From Alkaliphilus flagellatus (GTDB taxonomy: Bacteria; Bacillota; Clostridia; Peptostreptococcales; Natronincolaceae): a DNA stretch of 64,000 bases. This document shows, one piece after another, positions 1 to 8,951 of the stretch. Made by a program: the position numbers and the translations under genes. The notes under the pieces were generated by a model. That model was given only the letters and a program-made list of their open reading frames with translations. It made no database searches and was not told the DNA's origin. The DNA is taken from assembly GCF_018919215.1 (NCBI RefSeq), contig NZ_JAHLQK010000001.1:218430-282429 (forward strand), in the 5' to 3' direction. Position 1 is the stretch's first letter. Each line of letters begins with the position of its first letter.

Positions 1-1
1 T

Positions 2-649
2 ATGGTAAATGGCTTATACTTTGAAGAAGGTATTAAGGAAGCAGAAAATCGTGGCATAGATAAAATTGGTATACATCTTACTTTAACCTGGGGCAAACCT
101 ATTTTGCCTGCTAGAGAAGTATCTACTTTAGTTGATAATATTGGAAACTTCCATAGAAGTATAACTGAAAAAATAGAATATAACTATGAAGAAGTTAGAA
201 ATGAATTAAGGGCTCAAATTATAAAATTTAAAGAGTTTTTCAAAGAGCCTACCCATATAGACGGACATCATCATTTTTACGCATTTGATGAAGGGTTACT
301 TGAAATAGTACTGGATTTAAGTAAAGAATTTAATATTCCGGCCAGATGCCCAGAGGATAAAATGAGAAGAAGCTACAATATTAAGGGAGTTAAGACTACA
401 GAAGGTTTTACAGCAGAATTTTATAAGAATAATGCTACACTTAGTAAGCTTATGAATATAATTTCTCAGTATAAGCATTGTGAAACTTTAGAGTTAATGT
501 GTCATCCAGCTTATATAGATGAAGATCTTTTTAAGGTAAGCACATATGTAGACTATAGAAAAAAAGAATATGAAATTTTAGTATCAGATACAATAAAAAA
601 CTTTATTAATCAGGCTAATATTCAACTTATTAGCTTTAATGATATATGA
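2..649 (+). CDS. ChbG/HpnK (YdjC) family carbohydrate deacetylase, 5' truncated
   Basis: This is the C-terminal part of a YdjC-type deacetylase, a family that removes acetyl groups from sugars such as chitooligosaccharides. The metal-site histidines are visible in GIHLTLTWG (about residue 24) and HIDGHHH (about residue 85), with a further conserved stretch LMCHPAY near residue 165. Family members normally begin with an ADDFG-type motif about 40-50 residues earlier. That motif is missing because the gene starts before the window, so the first Met here is internal. The gene ends in a strong terminator. The substrate cannot be told from the sequence. Confidence 0.85.
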   Translation: MVNGLYFEEGIKEAENRGIDKIGIHLTLTWGKPILPAREVSTLVDNIGNFHRSITEKIEYNYEEVRNELRAQIIKFKEFFKEPTHIDGHHHFYAFDEGLLEIVLDLSKEFNIPARCPEDKMRRSYNIKGVKTTEGFTAEFYKNNATLSKLMNIISQYKHCETLELMCHPAYIDEDLFKVSTYVDYRKKEYEILVSDTIKNFINQANIQLISFNDI

Positions 650-723
650 GCAAGGTTTAGGTTATTATGAATTATAAAATTAATATATAAATATAATTTT
701 ATAATTCAGCTTATACTACGAAT

Positions 724-766
724 AAGCTTACTATTTTCTTTTTAAGAAGGTAGTAAGCTTTATTTT
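724..766 (+). terminator. Rho-independent terminator after the deacetylase gene
   Basis: Perfect 10-bp arms AAGCTTACTA (724-733) and TAGTAAGCTT (751-760), followed by TATTTTG. It closes the deacetylase transcript. Confidence 0.8.
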
Positions 767-778
767 GCCATTAATTCG

Positions 779-922
779 ATGCCTCATAATATTAAATACA
801 TTACTAATAACAATTTTAATGGGCATTCTGATATTCACTTTTATAATAGTACTCGTCATAAGAATGGATTAAAGGATATGGCCCATCGAAACAATGTATT
901 GATTTCTGTTGGTAAAAAGTAA
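779..922 (+). other. 47-codon ORF, possible gene relic
   Basis: An ATG-started 47-codon frame sits in the gap between the deacetylase and the Lon-like gene. It has no recognisable ribosome site. Its second half (GHSDIHFYNSTRH, then KDMAHRNNVLIS) reads like the tail of a folded protein domain rather than random sequence, so it may be the 3' remnant of a lost gene. I cannot name the family. The rest of the 650-1013 gap holds only the terminator and the next gene's promoter region. Confidence 0.2.
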
Positions 923-1013
923 ATATGTCAATTCTATTAATTATCTAATTATTACTTTTAATTTCTTTATAGTGTGGTATATAACCTAAAAAGACATTTA
1001 GGGGGGAAATTCT

Positions 1014-3413
1014 ATGTACAATAACTATCGATTACCAATCGAGAAGCTTACTAGTCCATGTAATGTTGAAGACTTACAATTTGAAACTACAGCGAATTTA
1101 GACCCATTAAAGGGTATAATAGGACAAAAACGAGGTGCAGAGGCCCTAAGTTTTGGTCTTAAAATTAGGAAAAGAGGATATAACATTTATGTTGCAGGCA
1201 TAAGTGGAACTGGCAGGAGTAGTTACACGAAATCTATTACAGAGGAGTTCGCAAGCCAGCTACCAATTCCATATGATTGGGTCTATGTTTATAATTTTAA
1301 AAATAGAAACTGTCCTAGTGCATTAAGTCTAGAGCCAGGCATAGGCATACAATTTAAAAATGATATCGAGGAAATGATTGAAAAGTTAAAGAAGATTATT
1401 CCAGAAACCTTTAAAGGGGTAGAATACGAAGTAAGAAAAAATGAAATTATGAAAGTTTTTCAGCAAAAAAATCAGGAAGTAATGCAAGAATTAAATGAAA
1501 AGGCGAAAGAATATGGATTTTATTTTACAGCTACAGAAAATGGACTAATGACTACACCTCTTAAGGACGGTATACCGATGAAACAAGAGGAGTATGAAGG
1601 TTTGTCTCCGGCTGAAATAGAGGACATTATGGAAATGTCTAATCAGTTAAATATAAATACAATTGAAATAATAGATAAATTTAGGATGTTAGAAGAGGAA
1701 GTTAGAAAAAAGATAAAACAATTAGATCAATATATATGCTATGACATTGTAAATTTTGACATTAATAAAATTTATAAAAAGTATGCTCAAAGAAAATCTA
1801 CAGTTGAGTATATAAATAATCTTGAAAAAGATATTATAGAAAATATCGACAAGTTTAAAAGCTCTAATGAAGAAACTAAATCTTTAGGTCCTCTAGAAAT
1901 TCCTATAAATCAGGAAGAAAATTTCTTTAATAGATATAAGATTAATCTATTTATAGACAATAGTGGGTTAAGTCATGCACCTATTATCGATGAATCTAAC
2001 CCTACATTTAACAATTTGTTAGGAAGTATAGAATATAAAAATGAATTAGGAGTGCTTAAAACTGACTTTATGCAAATAAAGCCAGGAGCATTACATTTAG
2101 CTAATGGTGGGTTTTTAGTAATACACATAAAAGAGCTACTAAGTAATTCATTTTCTTGGGATATATTAAAAAGAGCTTTAAAGGCAGAAGAAGTCAATAT
2201 AGAAAATTTAAATAAGCAGATGGGACATGTAGTTGCATCAACATTAAAGCCAGAACCGGTTCCACTCAATATAAAAATAATATTAATAGGCGATTATTAT
2301 ACCTATAGCGCTTTATATAGCTACGATGATGATTTTAGAAAGTTGTTTAAGGTTATGGCAGAATTTGATGTGGAAATGATTAAAAGTCAAGAAAATATTT
2401 ATAAAATGGCAGAGTTTATAGCTGATCATTGCGAAAAGGAAGGACTAAAGCATTTTGACAAATGGGCAGTAGGAAGAGTAGTTGAATACAGCTCACGATT
2501 AGCTGACCATCAAGATAAGCTTACATCTAGGTTTAATCAAATAGTAGAAATACTATATGAATCAGACTTATGGGCTGAGGAGGATGGAGCTAGTATTATT
2601 AGCAAAAAACATATTGAAAAAGCTATAAGAGAAAAGATAAATCGTAGCAGTAAATATGAAGAAAAGCTTAGTGAAATGTTTGTGGATGGCAGTTTGTTAA
2701 TTGACGTAGATGGTGAAAAAATTGGACAAATTAATGGTTTAGCTGTTATGGGTACAGGAGAATATAGTTTTGGAAAGCCTAGCAGAATAACAGTTGCAAC
2801 ATATAGTGGTGAAGAAGGAATTATAAATATAGAAAGAGAAGCCAAGCAGAGTGGAAATATACACGATAAAGGTGTATTTATACTAAGTGGCTATTTAGGA
2901 GAGAAATACGCAAAATTTGAGCCTATGGGGTTAACGGTAAGTATTGGCTTCGAACAAAATTATTCGATTATAGATGGTGATAGCGCATCGAGCACAGAAT
3001 TATATGCTATTTTATCTAGCATATCCGAAGTTCCTATTAAACAATATATAGCAGTAACAGGTTCTGTTAATCAAAAAGGCGAAATACAGCCTATTGGTGG
3101 CGTCAATGAAAAGATAGAGGGCTTTTTTGAAATTTGCAAATTAAAGGGTTTAACTGGAGAACAAGGGGTTATGATCCCGAGTCAAAATATTAAAAATTTA
3201 ATGCTTAAGGAAGAGGTTATAAATGCAGTAAAAAATAATGAATTCCATATTTATGCTATTAATACTATAGAACAAGGTATTGAAATTTTAACTGGCAAAA
3301 AGGCTGGAGTTTTAGGTGAATGTGGAGAGTATCCAGAGAATACTATAAATAATTTAATTATGAAAAAACTAAGAAAAATGACTAATATAGAAACAAGGGA
3401 AAGAAAGAACTAA
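1014..3413 (+). CDS. Lon-like (LonB-type) ATP-dependent protease
   Basis: This 799-residue protein resembles the AAA-plus-Lon proteases with an atypical N-terminal ATPase (AAA_32/LonB-like), which degrade unfolded or regulatory proteins in the cytoplasm. A Walker A-like GISGTGRSSYTKS lies near residue 62, followed by a long helical insert (about 130-290). The C-terminal Lon protease domain carries the catalytic serine in GDSASSTELYA (about residue 660) and the lysine in GSVNQKGEIQPIGG (about 685). The start has a clear GGGGGG ribosome site at 1001-1006. It is transcribed alone and ends at a terminator shared with the convergent cyclo-ligase gene. It is not the canonical Lon, which has a different N-domain. 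No target can be inferred. Confidence 0.85.
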   Translation: MYNNYRLPIEKLTSPCNVEDLQFETTANLDPLKGIIGQKRGAEALSFGLKIRKRGYNIYVAGISGTGRSSYTKSITEEFASQLPIPYDWVYVYNFKNRNCPSALSLEPGIGIQFKNDIEEMIEKLKKIIPETFKGVEYEVRKNEIMKVFQQKNQEVMQELNEKAKEYGFYFTATENGLMTTPLKDGIPMKQEEYEGLSPAEIEDIMEMSNQLNINTIEIIDKFRMLEEEVRKKIKQLDQYICYDIVNFDINKIYKKYAQRKSTVEYINNLEKDIIENIDKFKSSNEETKSLGPLEIPINQEENFFNRYKINLFIDNSGLSHAPIIDESNPTFNNLLGSIEYKNELGVLKTDFMQIKPGALHLANGGFLVIHIKELLSNSFSWDILKRALKAEEVNIENLNKQMGHVVASTLKPEPVPLNIKIILIGDYYTYSALYSYDDDFRKLFKVMAEFDVEMIKSQENIYKMAEFIADHCEKEGLKHFDKWAVGRVVEYSSRLADHQDKLTSRFNQIVEILYESDLWAEEDGASIISKKHIEKAIREKINRSSKYEEKLSEMFVDGSLLIDVDGEKIGQINGLAVMGTGEYSFGKPSRITVATYSGEEGIINIEREAKQSGNIHDKGVFILSGYLGEKYAKFEPMGLTVSIGFEQNYSIIDGDSASSTELYAILSSISEVPIKQYIAVTGSVNQKGEIQPIGGVNEKIEGFFEICKLKGLTGEQGVMIPSQNIKNLMLKEEVINAVKNNEFHIYAINTIEQGIEILTGKKAGVLGECGEYPENTINNLIMKKLRKMTNIETRERKN

Positions 3414-3430
3414 AACAATAAAATTAAATT

Positions 3431-3473
3431 AAATGTAAAAAGGATAACCTTAGTCGTTATCCTTTTTACATTT
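3431..3473. terminator. Bidirectional terminator between convergent genes
   Basis: An 18-bp perfect stem (3431-3448 with 3456-3473, 7-nt loop) has an A-run on one side and a T-run on the other. It serves both the Lon-like gene and the convergent cyclo-ligase gene, and it overlaps the last codon and stop of the latter. Confidence 0.9.
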
Positions 3474-4031
3474 AATAAACTGTTCTTCCGTAATTATGTA
3501 CTGTACAGGTAAGTCGTATTGTGAGGTAGGTATTTTATCTATTAGTTGCATTTCAAAGGCTAGCGATATTATTGTTGTTTTTTCTGGTAATCTAGGAAGA
3601 AACCTATCATAATAGCCTCCACCATATCCTATACGGTACCCATTTTTGTCGAAGGCAACACCGGGGACAATAACTAAATCTAATATACTAGGCTCTACTG
3701 GTCTTAGAGCTTCTTCTTTAGGCTCCATAATTCCAAAATGCCCTACTACTAGATCATCTTCATAGCTTTTTAATTCTGACACAATTAAAGCCTTAGTTGC
3801 AGGCACTGTTACGGGAATAAAGACTCTTTTTCCACGATTTTGTAGGTCATCAATAATAGGCTTCATAGTAACTTCTTTTCCAAATGAAATATAAAGCATT
3901 ACATTATTAGCATTCTTATAAAAATCTATCTTACTCAGTGTGTCCAGCATAGCAAGGCTTTTTTCTCTTACTATTTCATTAGAAAATGTATTTTTCCTTT
4001 GCAAAATATTTTTTCTAATTTCTTTTTTCAA
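3450..4031 (-). CDS. 5-formyltetrahydrofolate cyclo-ligase
   Basis: The enzyme converts 5-formyl-THF to 5,10-methenyl-THF using ATP, returning a dead-end folate to the one-carbon pool. The protein is 193 residues, the usual size. It shows the family signature GYRIGYGGGYYDRFL near residue 131 and an N-terminal basic RKNILQRKNTFS segment that helps bind ATP. It is a single-gene unit on the minus strand with a GGAGG ribosome site just before the start. One-carbon folate chemistry recurs in this window (formate dehydrogenase and ftcD), but there is no operon link. Confidence 0.93.
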   Translation of the reverse strand: MKKEIRKNILQRKNTFSNEIVREKSLAMLDTLSKIDFYKNANNVMLYISFGKEVTMKPIIDDLQNRGKRVFIPVTVPATKALIVSELKSYEDDLVVGHFGIMEPKEEALRPVEPSILDLVIVPGVAFDKNGYRIGYGGGYYDRFLPRLPEKTTIISLAFEMQLIDKIPTSQYDLPVQYIITEEQFIKCKKDND

Positions 4032-4284
4032 CTGTGTACCTCCTTTATTATAGTATTTATCTATATTATACCACTATTGTACCAAATTATTGGAAATGAA
4101 TACAATTGAATTTAGTGATGAACTATTGTTATAATAATAAAAGGGAAGAAAATGTTGATTATTGTATGAAATTTGTTATAGGACTAAAGTCATTGTTTAA
4201 TTTTATAAATTAAATTTGTTTTTTTTAGAAGGAAATTAGAGTTAAGTGTCGAAACACTAATTAGTTAGGCGGGAGTTGATATAA

Positions 4285-4971
4285 TTGATCGAATTACAAA
4301 ATGTAACTAAAACCTATTTAAAAGGAGTACAAGCTTTAACAAATATAAACTTAAAAATAGAAAAGGAAGATTTTATATTCCTTGTTGGTCCAAGTGGTGC
4401 TGGAAAATCGACCTTTATTAAACTACTTTTAAAGGAAGAGGATCCTACAGAAGGAAATATCATTATTAATGGTCAAGATGTAACTAAAATATCAAGACGT
4501 AAAATTCCATATCATAGACGTAGTATCGGAGTTGTATTCCAAGATTTTAGATTACTTCCAAATAAAACTGTTTATGAAAATGTCGCTTTTGCTATGCAAA
4601 TTATAGAGGCTTCATCTAAGGAAATTAGAAGACAGGTACCGATGGTATTAGGAATGGTTGGATTAAGTGACAAGGCTTCATCTTATCCACATCAGTTATC
4701 TGGTGGAGAAAGACAGAGAGTTTCAATTGCTAGAGCTATTGTAAATAACCCCTCCATATTAATTGCAGATGAGCCGACAGGAAACTTAGACCCAGAAACA
4801 GCTTGGGAGATTATGAAGGTACTAAAACAAATAAATAGACGTGGTACAACTGTAGTTATGGCAACCCATGCAAGAGATATTGTAGATGTAATGCAACAAC
4901 GTGTAATTGCCTTAGAAAAGGGCAGAGTTGTTCGTGATCAGCAAAGGGGGGCATACGACTATGAAGGGTAG
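4285..4971 (+). CDS. ftsE: Cell-division ATP-binding protein FtsE
   Basis: FtsE is the cytoplasmic ATPase of the FtsEX complex, which transmits ATP hydrolysis through the membrane to activate peptidoglycan hydrolases at division or elongation sites. The 228-residue protein has Walker A GPSGAGKST (about 36), signature LSGGERQRVSIARA (about 138), Walker B ILIADEPTG and the H-loop ATHA. The start is TTG, chosen because GGCGGGAG lies just upstream. The 3' end overlaps ftsX by 11 nt, implying translational coupling. Confidence 0.95.
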   Translation: MIELQNVTKTYLKGVQALTNINLKIEKEDFIFLVGPSGAGKSTFIKLLLKEEDPTEGNIIINGQDVTKISRRKIPYHRRSIGVVFQDFRLLPNKTVYENVAFAMQIIEASSKEIRRQVPMVLGMVGLSDKASSYPHQLSGGERQRVSIARAIVNNPSILIADEPTGNLDPETAWEIMKVLKQINRRGTTVVMATHARDIVDVMQQRVIALEKGRVVRDQQRGAYDYEG

Positions 4972-5857
4972 AACTGTTAAATATATGTTTCGTCAAGGCT
5001 TTACAGGGCTTTGGCGTAATAGAGGAATGACTGTAGCATCTATCGGATCTGTGGCTGCATCATTAATAATATTAGGACTAGTCATTACTTTGGTATTAAA
5101 TATTAGTAATGCTGCATACTTAGCTCAGATGCAATTCGACGAAATACAAGTGTACTTACAAAAAGATTTATCTGTTGAAGAGATAGATAGTGTAGGCAAA
5201 CAAATAGAAAAAATACAAGGAATAGCAGAAATTACTTATGAGTCCAAAGAAATGGCTCTAGAAAAGTTTAAAGAAAGTTGGGGAGAACAGGGGTATTTAT
5301 TAGAAAACTTAGAATCAAACCCTCTACCCAATTCTTATATAATCCAAGTTGAAAACCTTGAAACAGCAGATAATATTGTAAAAGAGTTAAAACCATTAGA
5401 GGGAATAGATGAAATTAAATATTATAAGGAAATAGTAGACCAACTACTAAAGGTAGCAAAGTTTATTAGAACAGTTGGATTAGTTATTATTTTAATTTTA
5501 ATTTTAGTTGCAGTATTTATTATTTCAAATACAATAAAACTTACATTAAATGCTAGAAGACAGGAAATTGGAATAATGAAGTATGTTGGGGCAACTAACT
5601 GGTTTATCAGATGGCCATTCCTTATTGAAGGAATGCTATTAGGTTTTATTGGAGCAGCTTTATCCATAGTAGTTGTTTATTTTGGATACCAATATGCCTT
5701 TGAGGTTATTACTAGGTATTTTTATGTAATGTTTAGTACTTATATGATATCAGTTCGCGATATGATGGACAAAATAATGCTTATGTTTGGAGTATTGGGT
5801 ACTGGGGTAGGTGCTTTAGGAAGTATATTTTCACTAAGAAGACATTTAAAAGTTTAA
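4961..5857 (+). CDS. ftsX: Cell-division protein FtsX
   Basis: FtsX is the membrane partner of FtsE. The protein (298 aa from the ATG at 4961) has one N-terminal membrane helix (about residues 22-45), a large extracytoplasmic domain, and three C-terminal helices (about 170-290), the standard FtsX fold. An in-frame ATG lies further upstream at 4928, but the GGGGGG ribosome site at 4947-4952 points to 4961. The next gene encodes a coiled-coil M23 hydrolase, the type of protein FtsX activates, so the three genes probably form one functional unit. Confidence 0.93.
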   Translation: MKGRTVKYMFRQGFTGLWRNRGMTVASIGSVAASLIILGLVITLVLNISNAAYLAQMQFDEIQVYLQKDLSVEEIDSVGKQIEKIQGIAEITYESKEMALEKFKESWGEQGYLLENLESNPLPNSYIIQVENLETADNIVKELKPLEGIDEIKYYKEIVDQLLKVAKFIRTVGLVIILILILVAVFIISNTIKLTLNARRQEIGIMKYVGATNWFIRWPFLIEGMLLGFIGAALSIVVVYFGYQYAFEVITRYFYVMFSTYMISVRDMMDKIMLMFGVLGTGVGALGSIFSLRRHLKV

Positions 5858-5886
5858 GTAAAGTATAATGGGGGGGCTATACAAAT

Positions 5887-7017
5887 ATGAAGAAAAAACA
5901 TGGACTTGCTTTGGTGATTCTGTTTTCAATGACAACTACATCGCTATTCTCATTTGCAAATAATGCAACACAATATAAGAATCAATTAAAGCAAAATGAA
6001 TCAAAACAAAAAAATATTACTACTGAACTAAAGAAAACGGTGAAAAAAGAAGGCGAAGTTGTAACCAAAATACAGTCACTAGAAGAAGAAATCAATAAGT
6101 CTGAATCAGAAATAGAATCGCTATATGGTAAAATATCAACAACTGAAGGTGAAATTAATAAAACAGTAAATAAGCTTACATCAGCAGAAGAAAAGATAGA
6201 TGATAAACAAGATGTAATGGGTTCAAGATTGAATGTTATGTATAAAAATGGAACCATAGGTTATGCTGAGGTGCTGTTAAGCTCTAAAAGTATAACTGAG
6301 CTTTTGACAAATCTTGATATGGTAAAAAAGATAGTTAATCATGATGTTGAACTGCTAAAGGATATGAAAGAGCAAAGAGATATTATTGAAGAGCAAAAGA
6401 TTAGTTTAGAAAATCAAAAGCGTCAATTAGTTAATTTAAAATCTAGCGTAGAGCAAAAAAAGAAAACACTTGTAGTTTCTAGAGGAGAGCAGGAGCGTCT
6501 TAGAGCTGATTTGGCTCAGGATAAGGTTGCTTTAGAAAAAATGTTAGATCAAACAAAAAAAGAAGCAGATGAAATTACTAATAAAATTAGAAGTCTTCAA
6601 TCAAATGGAGCTTATGTGGGAGGACAATTACAGTGGCCTGTTCCAGGATATTCAACAGTATCGTCTCCTTTTGGAAATAGAATTCATCCTGTTTTAAAGA
6701 CTAAGAAATTTCACTCTGGTATTGATATACCAGCGCCATCAGGCAGAGATGTAGTTGCAGCCGGTGATGGTAAGGTAGTGAGCTCTGGTGGTTTAGGTAG
6801 CTATGGAAAGGCTGTAATTATTGACCATGGTGGAGGAATTATGACTTTATATGCACATAATTCAAAACTATTGGTTCAAAATGGACAAACTGTAACAAAA
6901 GGTCAAAAGATTGCTCTTATAGGAAGTACAGGGTTATCTACAGGACCGCATTTGCATTTTGAAGTCCGTAAAGATGGACAATATACAAATCCAATTCCAT
7001 ATGTAAGAGGAAAATAA
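5887..7017 (+). CDS. EnvC/PcsB-like coiled-coil M23 peptidoglycan hydrolase
   Basis: This exported 376-residue protein has a signal peptide (hydrophobic core about 6-22, likely cleavage after FSFA). A long coiled coil follows (about 28-235), then a C-terminal LytM/M23 metallopeptidase domain. Zinc-site motifs are present: HSGIDIPAP (about 277), HGGGIMTLYAH (about 318) and GPHLHFEVR (about 357). The domain order matches FtsEX-activated EnvC-type proteins. Because the zinc ligands look intact, it may be an active endopeptidase rather than an activator. It lies 29 bp after ftsX, followed by its own terminator, so an ftsE-ftsX-M23 operon is likely. Confidence 0.9.
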   Translation: MKKKHGLALVILFSMTTTSLFSFANNATQYKNQLKQNESKQKNITTELKKTVKKEGEVVTKIQSLEEEINKSESEIESLYGKISTTEGEINKTVNKLTSAEEKIDDKQDVMGSRLNVMYKNGTIGYAEVLLSSKSITELLTNLDMVKKIVNHDVELLKDMKEQRDIIEEQKISLENQKRQLVNLKSSVEQKKKTLVVSRGEQERLRADLAQDKVALEKMLDQTKKEADEITNKIRSLQSNGAYVGGQLQWPVPGYSTVSSPFGNRIHPVLKTKKFHSGIDIPAPSGRDVVAAGDGKVVSSGGLGSYGKAVIIDHGGGIMTLYAHNSKLLVQNGQTVTKGQKIALIGSTGLSTGPHLHFEVRKDGQYTNPIPYVRGK

Positions 7018-7027
7018 ATGATAATAA

Positions 7028-7064
7028 AAATATCAAAGAAAGATTTATTTCTTTGATATTTTTT
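7028..7064 (+). terminator. Terminator of the ftsEX-M23 unit
   Basis: Stem AAATATCAAAGAAA (7028-7041) with TTTCTTTGATATTT (7048-7061), followed by a T-run. Confidence 0.85.
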
Positions 7065-7177
7065 CCTTTATAGGTAACTATACTTTTGAAATTTCTTATA
7101 AGTTAAGGTATAATGTTGTATAATATACCATAAAATAAAAAGACAACGGCGGATTAATTCAAAGGGGAGAAGATAAT

Positions 7178-8377
7178 ATGATCAGTAAACGAAAAGCTAT
7201 AATTGGAGCCCTATTAATTTTTATTTTAACCACTATTTTAAACTTTACGGTGGGAAGTTGGATAACATCGCCATTAGGATTTGGATATGCAATTCCAAAG
7301 GGTGAGTATAAACAATATGAAAAGTTTTTGGTGCTTAAGGATTATTTACAAAAAAACTATTATAAAGAGATTGATGAGGAAAAACTAGTTGAAGGTGCTA
7401 TAAAAGGAATGTTTGAGAGTATAGGTGATCCATATACACAATATATGGATAGTAAGGAATTTGGAGACTTAATGACTAGAACTCAAGGAACCTATGGTGG
7501 TATTGGAGTAATTGTAACCCCAGGAGATGATGGATATGTAACTGTAGTATCTCCAATAGAAGATACACCAGGTGAAAAAGCAGGTCTTATTCCAGGAGAT
7601 AGGATAGTAGCTGTTAATGGGGAGGCTATATCTGGAGATAAGCTTGATTATGCAGTAGAACTTATGAAGGGTAAGGCTGGAACTGAAGTAAAGCTTACAA
7701 TTTTAAGAGATGGTAAAGATAAAACTTTTGATGTAAATATTGAAAGAGAAGAGATTCGTTTAAAAACAGTTCGTTCTGAAGTGATTGAGAATGATATTGG
7801 ATATATTAGAATAACTATGTTTGATGAACAAACTGCACAAGATTTTAAAACACATTTAGATGGACTGAAAAAGAAAAATGTTAAAGGTATTGTACTTGAC
7901 TTGAGAAATAATCCAGGAGGATTATTAGATCAATGTGTAGAAATCGCTGATATTATATTAGGAGAACAGGTAATTGTATACACAGAAGATCGTAACGGTA
8001 GTAGAAATGTGGAAAAATCTGATAAAAAACAATTAGAATTACCACTTACAGTTTTAGTAAACAAAGGTAGTGCTAGTGCTTCTGAAATTCTATCAGGAGC
8101 AATTAAGGATGGTAATAAGGGTAAGATTATAGGTACTACTACTTTTGGTAAAGGATTGGTACAACAGGTTAAACCTCTTTCTGATGGAACTGGATTTAAA
8201 TTTACTATTTCTGAATACTTTACTCCAAATGGAACTAATATTCATGGTACTGGAATAGAGCCAGATATTGTTGTTGAGTTACCAGGTCAAGATGAAACTG
8301 AAACTACAGTAGAGGTCCAAGAGGACACACAATTAAAGAAAGCTATAGAAGTGCTTAAATCTGAAATTAAAAAATAA
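7178..8377 (+). CDS. S41 family C-terminal processing peptidase (CtpA/CtpB type)
   Basis: A 399-residue exported serine protease with an N-terminal membrane anchor (about 8-30), a PDZ domain (about 95-185, GGIGVIV through VAVNGEAI) and the S41 catalytic domain. The serine lies in KGSASASEILSG (about 307) and the lysine in GKGLVQQV (about 333). Such proteases trim the C-termini of envelope or sporulation proteins; in Bacillus, CtpB acts in sigma-K activation. It has its own ribosome site (AGGGGAG) and a strong terminator. It follows the M23 gene after a terminator, so co-function is only suggested by position. Confidence 0.92.
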   Translation: MISKRKAIIGALLIFILTTILNFTVGSWITSPLGFGYAIPKGEYKQYEKFLVLKDYLQKNYYKEIDEEKLVEGAIKGMFESIGDPYTQYMDSKEFGDLMTRTQGTYGGIGVIVTPGDDGYVTVVSPIEDTPGEKAGLIPGDRIVAVNGEAISGDKLDYAVELMKGKAGTEVKLTILRDGKDKTFDVNIEREEIRLKTVRSEVIENDIGYIRITMFDEQTAQDFKTHLDGLKKKNVKGIVLDLRNNPGGLLDQCVEIADIILGEQVIVYTEDRNGSRNVEKSDKKQLELPLTVLVNKGSASASEILSGAIKDGNKGKIIGTTTFGKGLVQQVKPLSDGTGFKFTISEYFTPNGTNIHGTGIEPDIVVELPGQDETETTVEVQEDTQLKKAIEVLKSEIKK

Positions 8378-8381
8378 ATAA

Positions 8382-8423
8382 AGAATAAAAAAATCCTCAA
8401 AATTTTGGGGATTTTTTTATTCT
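8382..8423. terminator. Bidirectional terminator
   Basis: A 15-bp perfect stem (8382-8396 with 8409-8423) containing A7 and T7 tracts lies between the S41 protease gene and the convergent zinc-ribbon gene. It overlaps the end of the latter. Confidence 0.9.
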
Positions 8424-8686
8424 TCTATATCGTCCTCATCATTATCCTCATCCTGCTGTATAAATTCAATGTCAAGTTGTTCGTTTATAGGCGTAAGATT
8501 AAAAAATAAATAATAATCTTTGTAGGAGAATCTGCATGTATGACAAGTAAATAATTTGTAATTGTCCAGATTTTCTATAGTGACTTTATTAGAACCACAT
8601 CTAGGACATAGAGATATATGATGATATTTTAAGAAAAATATATATAAAAATAGTGTAACTACCATAAAAATTAAAATTCTAGTCAT
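8417..8686 (-). CDS. Small membrane-anchored zinc-ribbon protein, function unknown
   Basis: An 89-residue protein with one N-terminal membrane helix (about 4-20), then a CPRCGS...CHTC pair of CxxC motifs (about 27-53) that should bind zinc, and a very acidic tail (DEDNDEDDIEE). I do not recognise a named family. The layout suggests a membrane-tethered zinc ribbon facing the cytoplasm. A GGGAGG ribosome site precedes the start. It is a single-gene unit on the minus strand. Confidence 0.7.
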   Translation of the reverse strand: MTRILIFMVVTLFLYIFFLKYHHISLCPRCGSNKVTIENLDNYKLFTCHTCRFSYKDYYLFFNLTPINEQLDIEFIQQDEDNDEDDIEE

Positions 8687-8841
8687 AATGTACCTCCCTA
8701 TTTAATTGGAGAGTTTGAAAAGTATATACTTTGGTATATTATATGAGGGAGTTATTTAAAATGACCGTATATTTTAAGTTTAATTGTATAACAGAGAAAT
8801 AATATTGACATAGTTGTGGGGGAATAATATAATTGATATAT

Positions 8842-8855
8842 CGAACAAACGTTTG
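8842..8855. promoter_or_regulatory. LexA (SOS) box upstream of uvrBA
   Basis: CGAACAAACGTTTG fits the Gram-positive LexA/DinR consensus CGAACRNRYGTTYG at every defined position. It lies 97 bp before the uvrB start, as expected for damage-inducible uvrBA. Confidence 0.75.
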
Positions 8856-8951
8856 TTAAGTATAAGTAAAATATTGCTAATACAGTGAAGATATTATGTT
8901 AACTTCTTATGATATAATAGTGATAATGAAAAATAGTGAGGAGATATATGT

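Noticed and set aside
1973..2269. Open frames on the strand opposite the Lon-like gene and many similar ones
   Set aside because: They lie fully inside well-supported genes, lack ribosome sites and have low-complexity Ser/Pro/Ile-rich translations.
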